Assembly (NCBI RefSeq): GCF_003574835.2
Contig: NZ_CP063196.1
Coordinates: 3,906,001-3,970,000 of the forward strand
Length of the DNA: 64,000 nucleotides
Direction: 5' to 3'
Source: Thermobifida halotolerans
GTDB taxonomy: Bacteria > Actinomycetota > Actinomycetes > Streptosporangiales > Streptosporangiaceae
Shown: piece after piece, positions 17,047-25,859 of the stretch
How positions within the stretch are numbered: position 1 is the first letter of the stretch
Layout: every line of letters begins with the position of its first letter
Notes under the pieces: model-generated
Seen by the model: the letters and a program-made list of their open reading frames with translations, nothing else
The model's database searches: none
Told to the model about the DNA's origin: nothing
Position numbers and translations under genes: made by a program

Positions 17047-17656
17047 CCCTACGTGACTCCTTGCTCTCCAGGTCGTCTATGGCATCGTAGAGTTCGTAGT
17101 TGATTCTTCGGTCCCGCTCTTCCGGGCTCATGTCCTTTCTCATCGGGGCCCGCCACCACCAGTGCGACTCCGGCACCCAGTCTGGGATCTTCTCTTCCGG
17201 GACGGGAGGCGCGTCCCAGGAAACCAGTCTGATGGTTTCATCAATCTCTTCGATATGTTCTTCGAACAGCTCACGGATCGCTGCACTACCAGGATGGTTC
17301 CAGTCCACACACACGTCGTGGAGGATCTGCGCCGAAGACCGCATCCAGCACGCGGGCTCAAAACCGTTGAGGTCACCGCGCTGGGCATAGCACAGACAGT
17401 CGAAGAGATAAACATCCATCTCCGCGAGGTTGCGTTCACGACTCATGAGCTCCGTGAACCTCACTCGGAAGTCCTGCAGTTCGGCTGGGGCATGGCCATC
17501 CCGCTGAAGGAGGTGGCTCAATTCAACCACCTGACCCATTAACCCCCTCATCTCAAAGACACTAACCCGCCCCGAAGAGGATTTTTTTTCAAGATAGATC
17601 AGAATACTTCTTTGAATCTCCGCCACCAAATCTTTCGAAGAACCTTCTTCTTTCAT
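17039..17656 (-). CDS. Likely cognate immunity protein of the polymorphic toxin
   Basis: ATG 17656 overlaps the toxin stop as ATGA, so the two proteins are made in coupled fashion, as expected for a toxin and its own immunity protein. The 205-residue product starts MKEEGSSKDLVAEIQRS and is acidic and helical. It contains PDWVPESHWWWRAPMR and ends YDAIDDLESKESRRDD. GC content is lower than average, matching the toxin tip. I do not recognise the family. A remnant of a paralogue's C-terminus lies at 14131-14183. Confidence 0.7.
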   Translation of the reverse strand: MKEEGSSKDLVAEIQRSILIYLEKKSSSGRVSVFEMRGLMGQVVELSHLLQRDGHAPAELQDFRVRFTELMSRERNLAEMDVYLFDCLCYAQRGDLNGFEPACWMRSSAQILHDVCVDWNHPGSAAIRELFEEHIEEIDETIRLVSWDAPPVPEEKIPDWVPESHWWWRAPMRKDMSPEERDRRINYELYDAIDDLESKESRRDD

Positions 17657-20600
17657 CTCGAAATTCCTCCGTATGTTGCCATGATCACAGATCCGTCCCA
17701 CCCCACAAAGATCAAGGCTCGGAGATGACTTACTTTTTCCCGGGTGCCATCGTGCCAGGTCTCTGTGCGAGTGAACTCAAGCTTTATCCGCCCATCCTCT
17801 TGGGTTTCCATCAGAGACAACTCTCCTTCTCTGATGGTCCTTTCCGCACTGCCCAGGTAGTAGCGAACGCGGTTGCCAACCATTTCTTGCGGCGGAATCT
17901 CATGATGGTGCTTCAGGGCGTGGTAGGCGGCTGAAAACTCATGCCCCATGCCGATTTTCCCCGCATTCTCTCGTATAGCTTGCTCGAGCCCGTCTGCGGG
18001 GAGGTCAGGATCGATAGCTGTTGTTTCTCCCCGAACTTCTCTTATAACCTCCAAGTCTGACCTTAGACTTGATTCCACATCGCTTGCAACTACATTCTCC
18101 GCAGCAAACTGAACTTTCGATTTCTGCGACTTCTGAAACCGTTCCGCAAGTCCAACATCTTCGCCGATCAGCCTCCGATTCTCTTCAAAATTTGCAATGT
18201 AGTACTCGTAGAGATAGGAAAACTCCTTGGGGCCTGAAGCGAGATCGAAGGCGAACCTTGTCGCTTCTGGATGCAGAATATTGAAGGCCTTCTTGTTAAT
18301 TCCTCCGAGTACAATGTCTCCGTTTGGCGTATCCTTCAACCTCATCGCACCGAAGAGTCTTTGCCAGGGGTGGCTGTCACGGGGATAACTTCCTCGGAGT
18401 TGAGCGATCTCCTCGTCTGTCAGTCCCCCTTCCCTCAGCTTCTCCTCAAGGCCGTCTGCCCTCCTGAGAAGCTTCTCCTGCTCAGGAGTCAGGGGCTCCT
18501 CACCAGCAGGTCCGTCTCCCTCAGGAGAACCCTCTCCGGTGTTCTGACCGCCACCCTGGTCTCCGGACTCCTCATGCTCATTGCGGAGGTCCGGACCGTC
18601 TGAGTCAGCATCGTGCTGACCGTCTCGGTCAGTGTGGCTGTCGTCGCCGTTTCCGTTGTCCGCACGGCTGTCCCAAGGCTCCCGATGTCCCAGATCAGGT
18701 ACATCGTTGCCCCCAGAACCGCTGTGGCCGTTCCCGGAAGGCCTGTTGTCATTACCGTTGAAGCCACCGCTGCCGTCCCTGCCACCGGCGGAACCACCGT
18801 CACCGCCTCCGGAAAGGTTGACTCCGGAACCTCTGTCCCCGCCTCCCGAGCCAGGCAGGTCGGCGGGCCCCCCTGAACCGTCGCCCATGCCTCCACTGGG
18901 ACGGGTGTTGGGTGTGTCGTGGTGGGCGTTGGCGGTGACCAGGTCGCGTTCGGAGACGTCGGCGTCGGCCTGGGTGTCACGGCCGGTGTCGATGAGGGTG
19001 ATGAGGTCTTCGGGAGTGTCGACGTAGGAGTCGAGCATGTTCAGGGTCCACTCCATCTGGCCCGTGGTGGCCAGACGCTCCGAGGACTCGGAGGCGTGGA
19101 TGTCCGCGTCGCTGTCCGCGGTGCGGTCGGCGGGACCACCGGACGCGGAGGCTTCCTCACCTGCTCCGGAACGGTCCGTGTCCGGGGCGGTGGAGGCAGG
19201 GGCGTCTGCCTCGGGAGTTCCGTCCGCGTCAGCGGAGGTGTCCCCGGCGGGGTGGGAGGACTGTTCGCCGTCGCTGTGGGGGGCGTCCTCTGCTGGGCTG
19301 GACGGGGACGCATCGGTGTCGGTGGAAGGGCTGGGAGCGGGGTCGGTGTTGCCGGGGGGCGGGGTGTGGGGTGTGGAGTCGGCGGGAGGCGGGGCGGGAT
19401 TGCCGCCGGGTGAGTGGCCGTTTCCGCTGGGTGGGTGGCCGAAGTTCTCGGCGTTGGCCAGGGCGTCGTTGAGGGCGTCGGTGTGGGAGGAGGGAATCGA
19501 CAGGGAGTCGTCGAGGGCGTCGCCCAGGTCGGTGGTGATGTCTCCGGGAGTGCGGCCGTCGGGCAGGTTGAAGCCGTCGGGCAGGTTGGGGCGGTCGGTG
19601 ACGGACGCGTCCAGACCAGGAGTGGACGAGGAGGACATGTCGGGCACGGCGTCGCTGAATCTGCCGAGCTTGCTCAGCAGGCTGGCGCCGCGCCAGGCGG
19701 CCAGGGGCACGCCCACCACCGCGCCGTAGCCGGTGACGCTCAGCGCGGTGCCTCCGGCCACCGCGGCGGCGTCCAGCGCGATGCTGCCCAGGTTGAGGGC
19801 GGTGGTGGTGACCACGTAGCCGGGGCGGTCGCCCCACTCGGTCCAGGGCACCACGGAGTGGACGACCCCGCTCCAGGTGGAGGCCATGTTGGTCCTCCAC
19901 TCCTCCACGGAGCCCACCACGTTCTCGCCGTTGTACAGGCCCAGCAGATAGGCCGGGGTGGTCAGGGTCTGGCCCCAGTGGTCTTTGAGGTTGGCCCTCC
20001 ACTCGCTCCACGAGTCCGCGCCCCAGCCGCGTTCGTCGTGGTAGAAACCGAACTGGGCCGCGAGGTCCTGGGCCTCGCCCACCACGAAGTCGCCGATGGC
20101 CGCGCCCACGTCCACCCACCAGGGCGCGTCGTGCTCCTGGGGGGTGGCCCATTCGGTGGCCATGCCTTCGGGGGCTTCGGCCAGGCCGTAGACCATCTCG
20201 CCGTCGTCGGGCACGGTGGAGCCGTCGAGTTCGGCGGCGACGAAGCGGGTGCCGCCCTCGACCAGGGCGGTGATGGCGTTGGCGCACTCGCGCTCGGCCG
20301 CCTGGTAGTCGGTCTGCACCGCGGCCAGGTCGTTGTTGAGGACGCGGTGGGCCTCGACCCGGTCCTCGTCGTCGTTCCACTCCTCGCCCAGCTCGGCGAT
20401 CTCGGCGGCCATGGTCTCGGCGTCGGATTTCAGGCTCTTCCATTTGGCGAGCAGGGGGCGGATCTCCTCGGCGAAGTCGATGAGCGCCTGGCCGACCGTG
20501 GTGATCCTGTCGTCCATGTCGTCGCCGTCGTCGGCCACCGGATCGACCGCGGCCAGCAACTCCTCCGACTCGGGGGCGATGTAGTGGCCCTCCAGGCCGG

Positions 20601-20748
20601 CCCAGGAGGCTTTGATGTCGTGGCCGGCCTGGGAGATGTCGCCCGCGTCGCCTTTGAGGGCCTTGCCCGCGGCCTCGATCGCGTCCGGGTCCGCGGCCGG
20701 AATCACGATCTTGCCGGGATCCAGCACCACGTCTTCTTCGTCGCTCAC
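17653..20748 (-). CDS. Polymorphic toxin with T7SS-type N-terminus and uncharacterised C-terminal domain
   Basis: This is a 1031-residue protein. The N-terminus (DPGKIVIPAADPDAIEAAGK, then helices to about residue 180) matches the putative type VII secretion signal domain of actinobacterial polymorphic toxins. A stretch with hydrophobic helices (about 310-370) follows, then a long disordered Pro/Ser/Asp/Gly-rich linker (about 400-760). The last 270 residues are folded and encoded in clearly AT-richer DNA. The tip, from about GMGHEFSAAYHALKHHHEIP to the end, has His and Lys residues, ERTIREGELSL, LEFTRTETWHDGT and VGWDGSVIMATYGG, a layout reminiscent of small RNase (BECR-like) toxins. The toxin activity is not established. 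The immunity gene overlaps the stop. Confidence 0.8.
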   Translation of the reverse strand: MSDEEDVVLDPGKIVIPAADPDAIEAAGKALKGDAGDISQAGHDIKASWAGLEGHYIAPESEELLAAVDPVADDGDDMDDRITTVGQALIDFAEEIRPLLAKWKSLKSDAETMAAEIAELGEEWNDDEDRVEAHRVLNNDLAAVQTDYQAAERECANAITALVEGGTRFVAAELDGSTVPDDGEMVYGLAEAPEGMATEWATPQEHDAPWWVDVGAAIGDFVVGEAQDLAAQFGFYHDERGWGADSWSEWRANLKDHWGQTLTTPAYLLGLYNGENVVGSVEEWRTNMASTWSGVVHSVVPWTEWGDRPGYVVTTTALNLGSIALDAAAVAGGTALSVTGYGAVVGVPLAAWRGASLLSKLGRFSDAVPDMSSSSTPGLDASVTDRPNLPDGFNLPDGRTPGDITTDLGDALDDSLSIPSSHTDALNDALANAENFGHPPSGNGHSPGGNPAPPPADSTPHTPPPGNTDPAPSPSTDTDASPSSPAEDAPHSDGEQSSHPAGDTSADADGTPEADAPASTAPDTDRSGAGEEASASGGPADRTADSDADIHASESSERLATTGQMEWTLNMLDSYVDTPEDLITLIDTGRDTQADADVSERDLVTANAHHDTPNTRPSGGMGDGSGGPADLPGSGGGDRGSGVNLSGGGDGGSAGGRDGSGGFNGNDNRPSGNGHSGSGGNDVPDLGHREPWDSRADNGNGDDSHTDRDGQHDADSDGPDLRNEHEESGDQGGGQNTGEGSPEGDGPAGEEPLTPEQEKLLRRADGLEEKLREGGLTDEEIAQLRGSYPRDSHPWQRLFGAMRLKDTPNGDIVLGGINKKAFNILHPEATRFAFDLASGPKEFSYLYEYYIANFEENRRLIGEDVGLAERFQKSQKSKVQFAAENVVASDVESSLRSDLEVIREVRGETTAIDPDLPADGLEQAIRENAGKIGMGHEFSAAYHALKHHHEIPPQEMVGNRVRYYLGSAERTIREGELSLMETQEDGRIKLEFTRTETWHDGTREKVSHLRALIFVGWDGSVIMATYGGISR

Positions 20749-21183
20749 CCGTCGGCCTCCGCGCCCTTGGTCCGTCAGCCAAGCGACACAACCCTAGAGA
20801 AACCCGGAGAACAGCGGAGAGCACTCAAGAAACCGCGGAAACGGATCCGGGCAGATCACATCGGGAAAGGCCGGCAAACGAGCCAGAAGAATGGCCGAAA
20901 CCGGCCACCCGCGCACGGCGAGCACGGAACCGCGGCCACCACCGACGCCAGAACCCGACCACAGCACCAACTTCGACATGTTCGGACCGTCTTCCACGAG
21001 ACAGCGGGAACCCGTGCCACGACCGGTACCGGCGAACACCGCGATTACACCGTCCGCGAGGGCCTGCCGGACGAGTGGGTGCGGCGGTGGCGCGAGGAGA
21101 TCGTTCCCCTACGGCTGGAACTCGGCTCCACCGAGAAGGCCACGGTCACCCAGGGGCACTGACCCCTATCCGATCCCCCGGCC
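20749..21183. other. Intergenic stretch between toxin and STAND gene
   Basis: This contains the toxin promoter region and the trailer of the STAND operon. A plus-strand segment ending at 21162 reads YTVREGLPDEWVRRWREEIV then PLRLELGSTEKATV, which looks protein-like. No plausible start or ribosome site is visible, so it may be a gene fragment. Confidence 0.4.
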
Positions 21184-23346
21184 TTACCGTTCCCCCGAAC
21201 CACCGGAACGAGGGGGTGAACCATCGATGTCAAGGTCCCTGATGCGCTCTGCGAGGTCGGCGGCCTGCTCGCTGCCGATCTCGGCAAGCAGCGCCACGGC
21301 GGTCCCCAGGTGTTCCCGGGCTTCTTCGGTCCGTCCCAGCGCGGCACATGCCTCCCCCATGCCGATGAGCGCCCGCAACTCGTTGCGTTTGTTGCCGAAG
21401 GAACGGAACGTGGCCAACGCCTCGCGGTACCGGTCCAGGGCCTCGGACCACCGGCCCAGGTCGGCCAGGGCGCGTCCCAGCGCGCAGCGCCCCCACGCGA
21501 GGCTCCACCCGTCGTCGATGGCGCGGAACAACTCCAGCGCCCGCTCGCAACTGCCGACGGCCTGCTCCGGAACCCCGCGTTCGCGCTGACAGTCCCCCAG
21601 GGTCAGCAGGGCCATGCCCGCGCCCCGCCACTCCTCCCCGCTCTCGAAGACTGCCAGCGCCCGCTCGGCGACCCCGCTCGCCTCCTCGTACTGTCCCCGG
21701 TCATGCAGCAGGACCGCGGTCTGACGCAGCGCGAACCCCTCCACCCACCGGTCCGCACAGCGCGCCGCGCCCTCCGCGGCGGCCCGGTAGCACTCGAACG
21801 CCTCGTCGGTGCGTTTCAGCAGCCAGTTGGCGTCCCCCAGCCCGAGCCGGTTGCAGGCCAGCCCGTGCTCGTCACCGATCCGCTCGGCGGCCTCCACCCC
21901 CAGCAGGTGGAGGTCGCGCCACTGCGACCAGTAGCCGCGCATCTCGAAGAACCCGTACATGACGGCGGGCAGCCGCCACGCCAGGTCGTCGGCGCCGTTC
22001 TCCCCCGCGACACGGACCGCCGCGACCAGGTTCTCCCGTTCCGTCTCGAACCAGTCCATCGCCTCGTCCACCCCGCCGAACACCACGGGACCGACCGGCA
22101 GGTCGGCCTCGGGCAGCGCGACCCTGTGGAAGGCGGGCAGGACCACGCGGTGCCCGTTGGCGACGCTGCGCAGATACCAGAGCAGCACCCGGCGCAGCGC
22201 CCGTTCGCGCTCGTCCGACTCCTCGTCCCGCTCGGCCCGCTCCGCCGCGTACAACCGCAGCAGGTCGTGCAGCCGGTAGCGGTCGCGGCCGACCTCGGTG
22301 ACAAGGTGGACGCGGGCCAGCCGCTCCAGCAGCCGCCGCGTCCTCGGCACGGTCGTCCCCGCCAGCACCGCGCAGGCGTGCACCCCCGCTTCCGCACCGG
22401 GATGCAGGCCCAACCGCCGGAACAACCGGGCCGCCTCGGCGTCGAGTCCGTTGTAGGAGGCCGTGAAGACGGCCCGCACGTCGCTCAATTCGTCGTCCTC
22501 GGTGCGTAGTGCGTCCAAGCGTTCCCTCTCATCGTCCAGTTCGGCGACGAACTCGGCGAGCGGCACATCCGGGCGGGCGGTGACGCGTTCGGCGACGATC
22601 CGCAGGGCCAGCGGAAGGAACACGCAGTGCCGCACCAGCCGCCGCGCCGCCTCGTGCTCGGCGTCGACCCGTTCGACGCCCACGATCCGCCGCAGCAGCA
22701 CCAGCGACTCCTCCGGGGTGAGCGCGTCGAGCACCAGCCGCCGCGCCCCCTCCCGCGCGGTCAGCCCGGGAAGGCTGTTCCGGCTGGTCACGATCACCAG
22801 ACAGTGCGGTGAGGCGGGCAGCAGCGGACGGACCTGGTCGGCGCTGGCCGCGTTGTCGATGAGCACCAGCATCCGCCTGCCGTCCAGCAGCGACCGGTAC
22901 ATCGCGGCGCGGCCGTCGAGGTCCGCCGGTATCCGGTCGGGGGCCACGTCCAGGCAGCGCAGCAGGGTCTCCAGCGCCTGCGCGGCCTCGAGCCTGGGGC
23001 CGGGACCGTACCCGCGCAGATCCACGTACAGGTCGCCATCACGGTACCGGGACCGCTCCCGGTGCGCCCAGTACACGGCGAGCGCGGTCTTGCCGACCCC
23101 GGGAGCCCCGGCGATGGTGGACACGGTCACCGACCGGACCGGCTCGGACGGGTCGTCGGTCTCCCGGGCGAGCGCGTCCAGCGCGGCGAGCTGGGCCTGG
23201 CGGTTGACAAAACCGCGCATGGCGAGCGGCAGTTGGCGGGGCACGGGAAGACCGGGGCGCCCGGGAACGCCGACGCGGACGTCGCCGTGGACCACCCCGG
23301 CCTGGACGACCGCTCCGGCGTCGCCCGTCATCTCGTTGTTGGTCAT
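21184..23346 (-). CDS. STAND NTPase (NB-ARC) with C-terminal TPR repeats
   Basis: This is a 720-residue STAND-class NTPase. It begins with a short tag (AGAVVQAGVVHGDVRVGV, residues 11-27) of the kind used by actinobacterial STAND proteins to link to effectors. Walker A is AGAPGVGKTALAV (about 79-91), Walker B is RRMLVLIDNAA, and a GxP-like motif is FLPLALRIVAERV. A winged-helix region (LHDLLRLYAAERAERDE) and six or more TPR units follow (CYRAAAEGAARC, AERALAVFESG, CERALELFRAI, YREALATFRSFG). There is no DNA-binding SARP domain, so this is not an AfsR-type regulator. It is the last gene of an operon with DUF6879 and a small protein. A signalling or abortive-defence role is inferred. Confidence 0.8.
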   Translation of the reverse strand: MTNNEMTGDAGAVVQAGVVHGDVRVGVPGRPGLPVPRQLPLAMRGFVNRQAQLAALDALARETDDPSEPVRSVTVSTIAGAPGVGKTALAVYWAHRERSRYRDGDLYVDLRGYGPGPRLEAAQALETLLRCLDVAPDRIPADLDGRAAMYRSLLDGRRMLVLIDNAASADQVRPLLPASPHCLVIVTSRNSLPGLTAREGARRLVLDALTPEESLVLLRRIVGVERVDAEHEAARRLVRHCVFLPLALRIVAERVTARPDVPLAEFVAELDDERERLDALRTEDDELSDVRAVFTASYNGLDAEAARLFRRLGLHPGAEAGVHACAVLAGTTVPRTRRLLERLARVHLVTEVGRDRYRLHDLLRLYAAERAERDEESDERERALRRVLLWYLRSVANGHRVVLPAFHRVALPEADLPVGPVVFGGVDEAMDWFETERENLVAAVRVAGENGADDLAWRLPAVMYGFFEMRGYWSQWRDLHLLGVEAAERIGDEHGLACNRLGLGDANWLLKRTDEAFECYRAAAEGAARCADRWVEGFALRQTAVLLHDRGQYEEASGVAERALAVFESGEEWRGAGMALLTLGDCQRERGVPEQAVGSCERALELFRAIDDGWSLAWGRCALGRALADLGRWSEALDRYREALATFRSFGNKRNELRALIGMGEACAALGRTEEAREHLGTAVALLAEIGSEQAADLAERIRDLDIDGSPPRSGGSGER

Positions 23347-23380
23347 CAGCCTGTCGGGGCGGGGGAGTGGGGGTGCGCGG

Positions 23381-23956
23381 TCAGGAGTCGGCCCGTGCCG
23401 GCCGCATGAGGTCGTCGAACCCGGCCGCGTACTCGGCGAACGGCACGGACAGGTGGACGGCCTGGTCGCGCCAGACGTTGGCCTGGACGACCTGCTCGGG
23501 GTCGTCGACGAGTTCGGCGGACACGAACGTCCCGTCGTCGGCGTAGTCCATGCGCACCAGGACCGAGGAGTCGAACAGCCAGTAGTCGAAGCGCGGCAGT
23601 CCAGCGGGCCACCGCCCCTCCGGTACGGCGGCGATCCGCACGTCCTCCCCTGCCGGAACGGTGTGGCGGTAGGCCCACGCGCACTCGAAGCGCACGTAGT
23701 CGGAGAGCGGCTCGGTCACCACGTGGACCCGGTGGAACCGTTTGCCTGCGCGGACCCCTCGGGCGACCCGGTCGGCCCAGCGGGCGATACCGGGGAACTC
23801 GCCTCTCGCCTCACCCGCCTGGAACCGGGCGAACTCCGCCATCTCGTATGGCACGCCGTACACCTGGAGTGCTTCCAGCCGGTAGGCGGTGTAGTGGAAA
23901 TCGTCGAACAGCCGTTGGAAATCCGGGTCGCTCAGCGACGTGAAAACCGTGCCCAC
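23381..23956 (-). CDS. DUF6879 family protein
   Basis: This 191-residue protein matches the DUF6879 type known from Streptomyces, where it often lies beside regulators or STAND proteins: FQRLFDDFHYTAYRLEALQV near the start, DYVRFECAWAYRHTVPAGED, PRFDYWLFDSSVLVRMDYA and FAEYAAGFDDL near the end. Its function is unknown. It lies 34 bases upstream of the STAND gene and 18 bases downstream of the small gene, on the same strand. The three probably act together. The start is the ATG at 23956. Confidence 0.75.
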   Translation of the reverse strand: MGTVFTSLSDPDFQRLFDDFHYTAYRLEALQVYGVPYEMAEFARFQAGEARGEFPGIARWADRVARGVRAGKRFHRVHVVTEPLSDYVRFECAWAYRHTVPAGEDVRIAAVPEGRWPAGLPRFDYWLFDSSVLVRMDYADDGTFVSAELVDDPEQVVQANVWRDQAVHLSVPFAEYAAGFDDLMRPARADS

Positions 23957-23974
23957 CGTGGTTTTCCCCGCCGC

Positions 23975-24190
23975 TCACCGGTTGGCCTGGTACCGCTGGA
24001 GCGCCCCGATCAGCACTTCGGGGCTGATGCGGACGGCGGTCTCCCCGGGCAGCGGGTTCTCCAGTTTGGCGAGGTCCTCCGGGGCGAGCTGCGTGCCCTG
24101 GACGACGAGTTCCCCGGTGTCGGCGAGGTAGACGCTGGGGCAGCCCTCCGCGCCCGATCCCCCGTCCTTGTAGAGCATCGTCAGTTCCAT
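23975..24190 (-). CDS. Small protein leading the STAND/DUF6879 operon
   Basis: This 71-residue protein starts MELTMLYKDGGSGAEGCPSV and ends ISPEVLIGALQRYQANR. The ATG at 24190 has AGGAGAGG upstream with good spacing. It is a compact acidic protein without a membrane segment. Small proteins of this type commonly precede DUF6879 genes in actinomycetes, which supports a joint role. The molecular function is unknown. Confidence 0.7.
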   Translation of the reverse strand: MELTMLYKDGGSGAEGCPSVYLADTGELVVQGTQLAPEDLAKLENPLPGETAVRISPEVLIGALQRYQANR

Positions 24191-24343
24191 CCGGCCTCTC
24201 CTCGGCAGGGGACAGTTGTCGCTGTGAGGCCATTCCCGGAAATGGTCCCGGATAATCTCCGACCATGGTTTTGGCGCCAATAGGCCTGAAAACTTCGGAA
24301 GCGGACCATTCCTGTCAGGGGCACGCGGGTGCGGAGGGGGATA

Positions 24344-24612
24344 ATGGCGGGTCGAGCAGGTCACGTACTGGCTGCCGGAGTATCCGTTCTGGCCGGGGCT
24401 GGAGTTGCGGTGGTCACCAACGTGGCGACCAACCAACCGTCGTGGTCCTGGGGGCGGGTCTGGTGGTGGTGTTATGGGCGGGCATCGAGATGTGGCGGGC
24501 CTGGGGTCAGGACACCCAGAAGAACGTCCGCGCCGGCGGCCCCGGATCCGTCGCCGTGGGCGGGGACGCGGAGGACGTGGAGACGGACGTGGCCGGGGAA
24601 GAGTCCCCCTGA
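24344..24612 (+). pseudogene. Tagged small membrane protein with one-base frameshift
   Basis: From ATG 24344 (GGAGGGGG upstream) the frame gives MAGRAGHVLAAGVSVLAGAG and NVATNQPSWSWG. It then loses sense, while the adjoining frame continues with AGLVVVLWAGIEMWRAWGQD, GPGSVAVGGDAEDVETDVAG and a stop at 24612. Removing one base in the G run at about 24452-24457 joins them into one roughly 89-residue protein with two membrane helices and a cytoplasmic tag. The tag (SVAVGGDAEDVETDV) recalls the short tags of STAND partners. The gene is divergent from the STAND operon. It is either a frameshift mutation, a sequencing error or programmed frameshifting. Confidence 0.6.
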
Positions 24613-24927
24613 CCGCAACGCCGGCGGGCCGGATTCCGCAACCGTTGTCCGCCCACGGCCGTCCTCGGATACCGGTTGCAACCCCGAACGGCGCCCCTGC
24701 CGCGGACGGGTCGAGGGCCGCGCCCGGTGGTCCGCGTGCTCTGCCGCTCACCGGACAGGTCGGTCGCATCCGGCCCGGTGCCGTCCGAAGACCAGGAGTC
24801 CCGGTTCCGTACCGTCCGGGGTGGCGAACTCGGACCGGGGGAGGACCGTGTGAAGCCCGGAACTCGCTTTGCGGCAGGTCGGGACCACCCGGTCGCTCCT
24901 GGGCGACCAGACACCTCGGCGTGCGGC
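24613..24927. other. Intergenic stretch sharing sequence with the region behind the YezG pseudogene
   Basis: No gene was seen. TACCGGTTGCAACCCCGAA at about 24670 is also present at about 13612, followed in both places by GGCGCCCCTG. Each copy lies downstream of a YezG-like immunity gene. The duplication that produced the two immunity genes therefore seems to extend into the flank. Confidence 0.5.
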
Positions 24928-25413
24928 TCAGTCGCCGTCCGCAGGCGGCGTTCCCACCTGTCCCTCAGCCTCGGCGCGAAGCCTCTCGCGCAGCCAGTCG
25001 GGAATGTGCTCCTCGTCGCGCGGGAAGTACTTCAGGTCCTGGGTGTACCCCTGGGGGGTGGGGAAGGTGATCCCGGGATCCTGGTCGTAGTTGAAGTGGA
25101 CGTTGTAGTTCCCGGGACGGGTGATCACGTACTCCATCGAGAACCAGGTCCCCTTGCCCTCCAGGTACATTCCGGCCCGGAGTTCCTTGACCATCGGGAT
25201 GATTCTCACGGGAGCGAACTCCCTCTGGCGTGCTCCATCCGGGAACTCGACGACAACCTGGTCCGAACCGTGCCCAGCGACCATCTTCATGGTGTAGACA
25301 ATCCTCGTCCACTCCTCTGGAGCCTCTCCGACCACCAGGGTGCCGATATCACCGAGGATCTTCTGCCGCTCAGGAGGGCCGAGGTGCCCCCTCTGGAATT
25401 GCTGGTGCATCAT
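24928..25413 (-). CDS. YezG-like (DUF600) immunity protein, intact copy
   Basis: This 161-residue protein contains QKILGDIGTLVVGEAPEEWT, VKELRAGMYLEGKGTWFSME, HFNYDQDPGITFP and FPRDEEHIPDWLRERL, a pattern of the YezG/DUF600 immunity family. ATG 25413 was chosen over the upstream GTG because GGGAGG lies six bases before it. It is the intact partner of the pseudogene at 13792-14128; the two share long identical stretches. No toxin is adjacent, so it looks like an orphan immunity gene able to protect against toxins from kin. Confidence 0.75.
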   Translation of the reverse strand: MMHQQFQRGHLGPPERQKILGDIGTLVVGEAPEEWTRIVYTMKMVAGHGSDQVVVEFPDGARQREFAPVRIIPMVKELRAGMYLEGKGTWFSMEYVITRPGNYNVHFNYDQDPGITFPTPQGYTQDLKYFPRDEEHIPDWLRERLRAEAEGQVGTPPADGD

Positions 25414-25511
25414 CAGGTTCCTCCCTAGCACCGGAGTCTACGGAAAGAAGAAGACACCGGCGTTTCTCTTCGACTCATCCGAGATCAATCGTGTTGTTTT
25501 CCCGGCCACCA

Positions 25512-25574
25512 CCGATGATCTCGATATGGGAGGGCCGTTCTCCGCGTTTTCGGCCCGCTGGCGTGAGGATCACC
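25512..25574. repeat. Intergenic palindrome (copy 4, degenerate)
   Basis: CGATGATCTCGATATGGGAG followed by GGCCG pairs loosely with CGGCCCGCTGGCGTGAGGAT ending near 25574. The left arm is the same as in copies 1 and 2. Confidence 0.5.
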
Positions 25575-25714
25575 GTCGCGGTTGTCCACAGGCCGCCGAC
25601 AGGACTCGGAGCCGGTCCCGCGCTGCCGCATTCTCTGGCCCATGGCACACCCCGGAAAGGTTCCCCCGTCCTGCCGTCCGGGCCGCTTGGGGCGGCGACG
25701 CCCGCCGGGCCGGA

Positions 25715-25812
25715 ATGATCACCAGGGACCGGTTGCGCAACCGGCGGTGGCGGCGGGTCCTCCCCGACGTCTACGTGCACGCGGCCCCCGACGAACCGGG
25801 ACTGCGAATGCG
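25715..25812 (+). pseudogene. N-terminal remnant of a DUF559-type protein (a)
   Basis: The plus frame from ATG 25715 reads ITRDRLRNRRWRRVLPDVYV HAA. The phrase RRWRRVLPxVYV is typical of the start of DUF559/AbiEi-type winged-helix proteins in actinomycetes. The frame then runs into repeat DNA with no endonuclease domain, so only the first 30 residues survive. Confidence 0.5.
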
Positions 25813-25859
25813 CGGTCCAACTGGCCGCCCGCCCGGGGCATTCCACAGAACTCTCCAGA

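Noticed and set aside
19414-21162. 582-residue plus-strand frame opposite the toxin gene
   Set aside because: Antisense to a protein with recognisable secretion domain; only its last 50 residues, beyond the toxin, look protein-like and lack a start.
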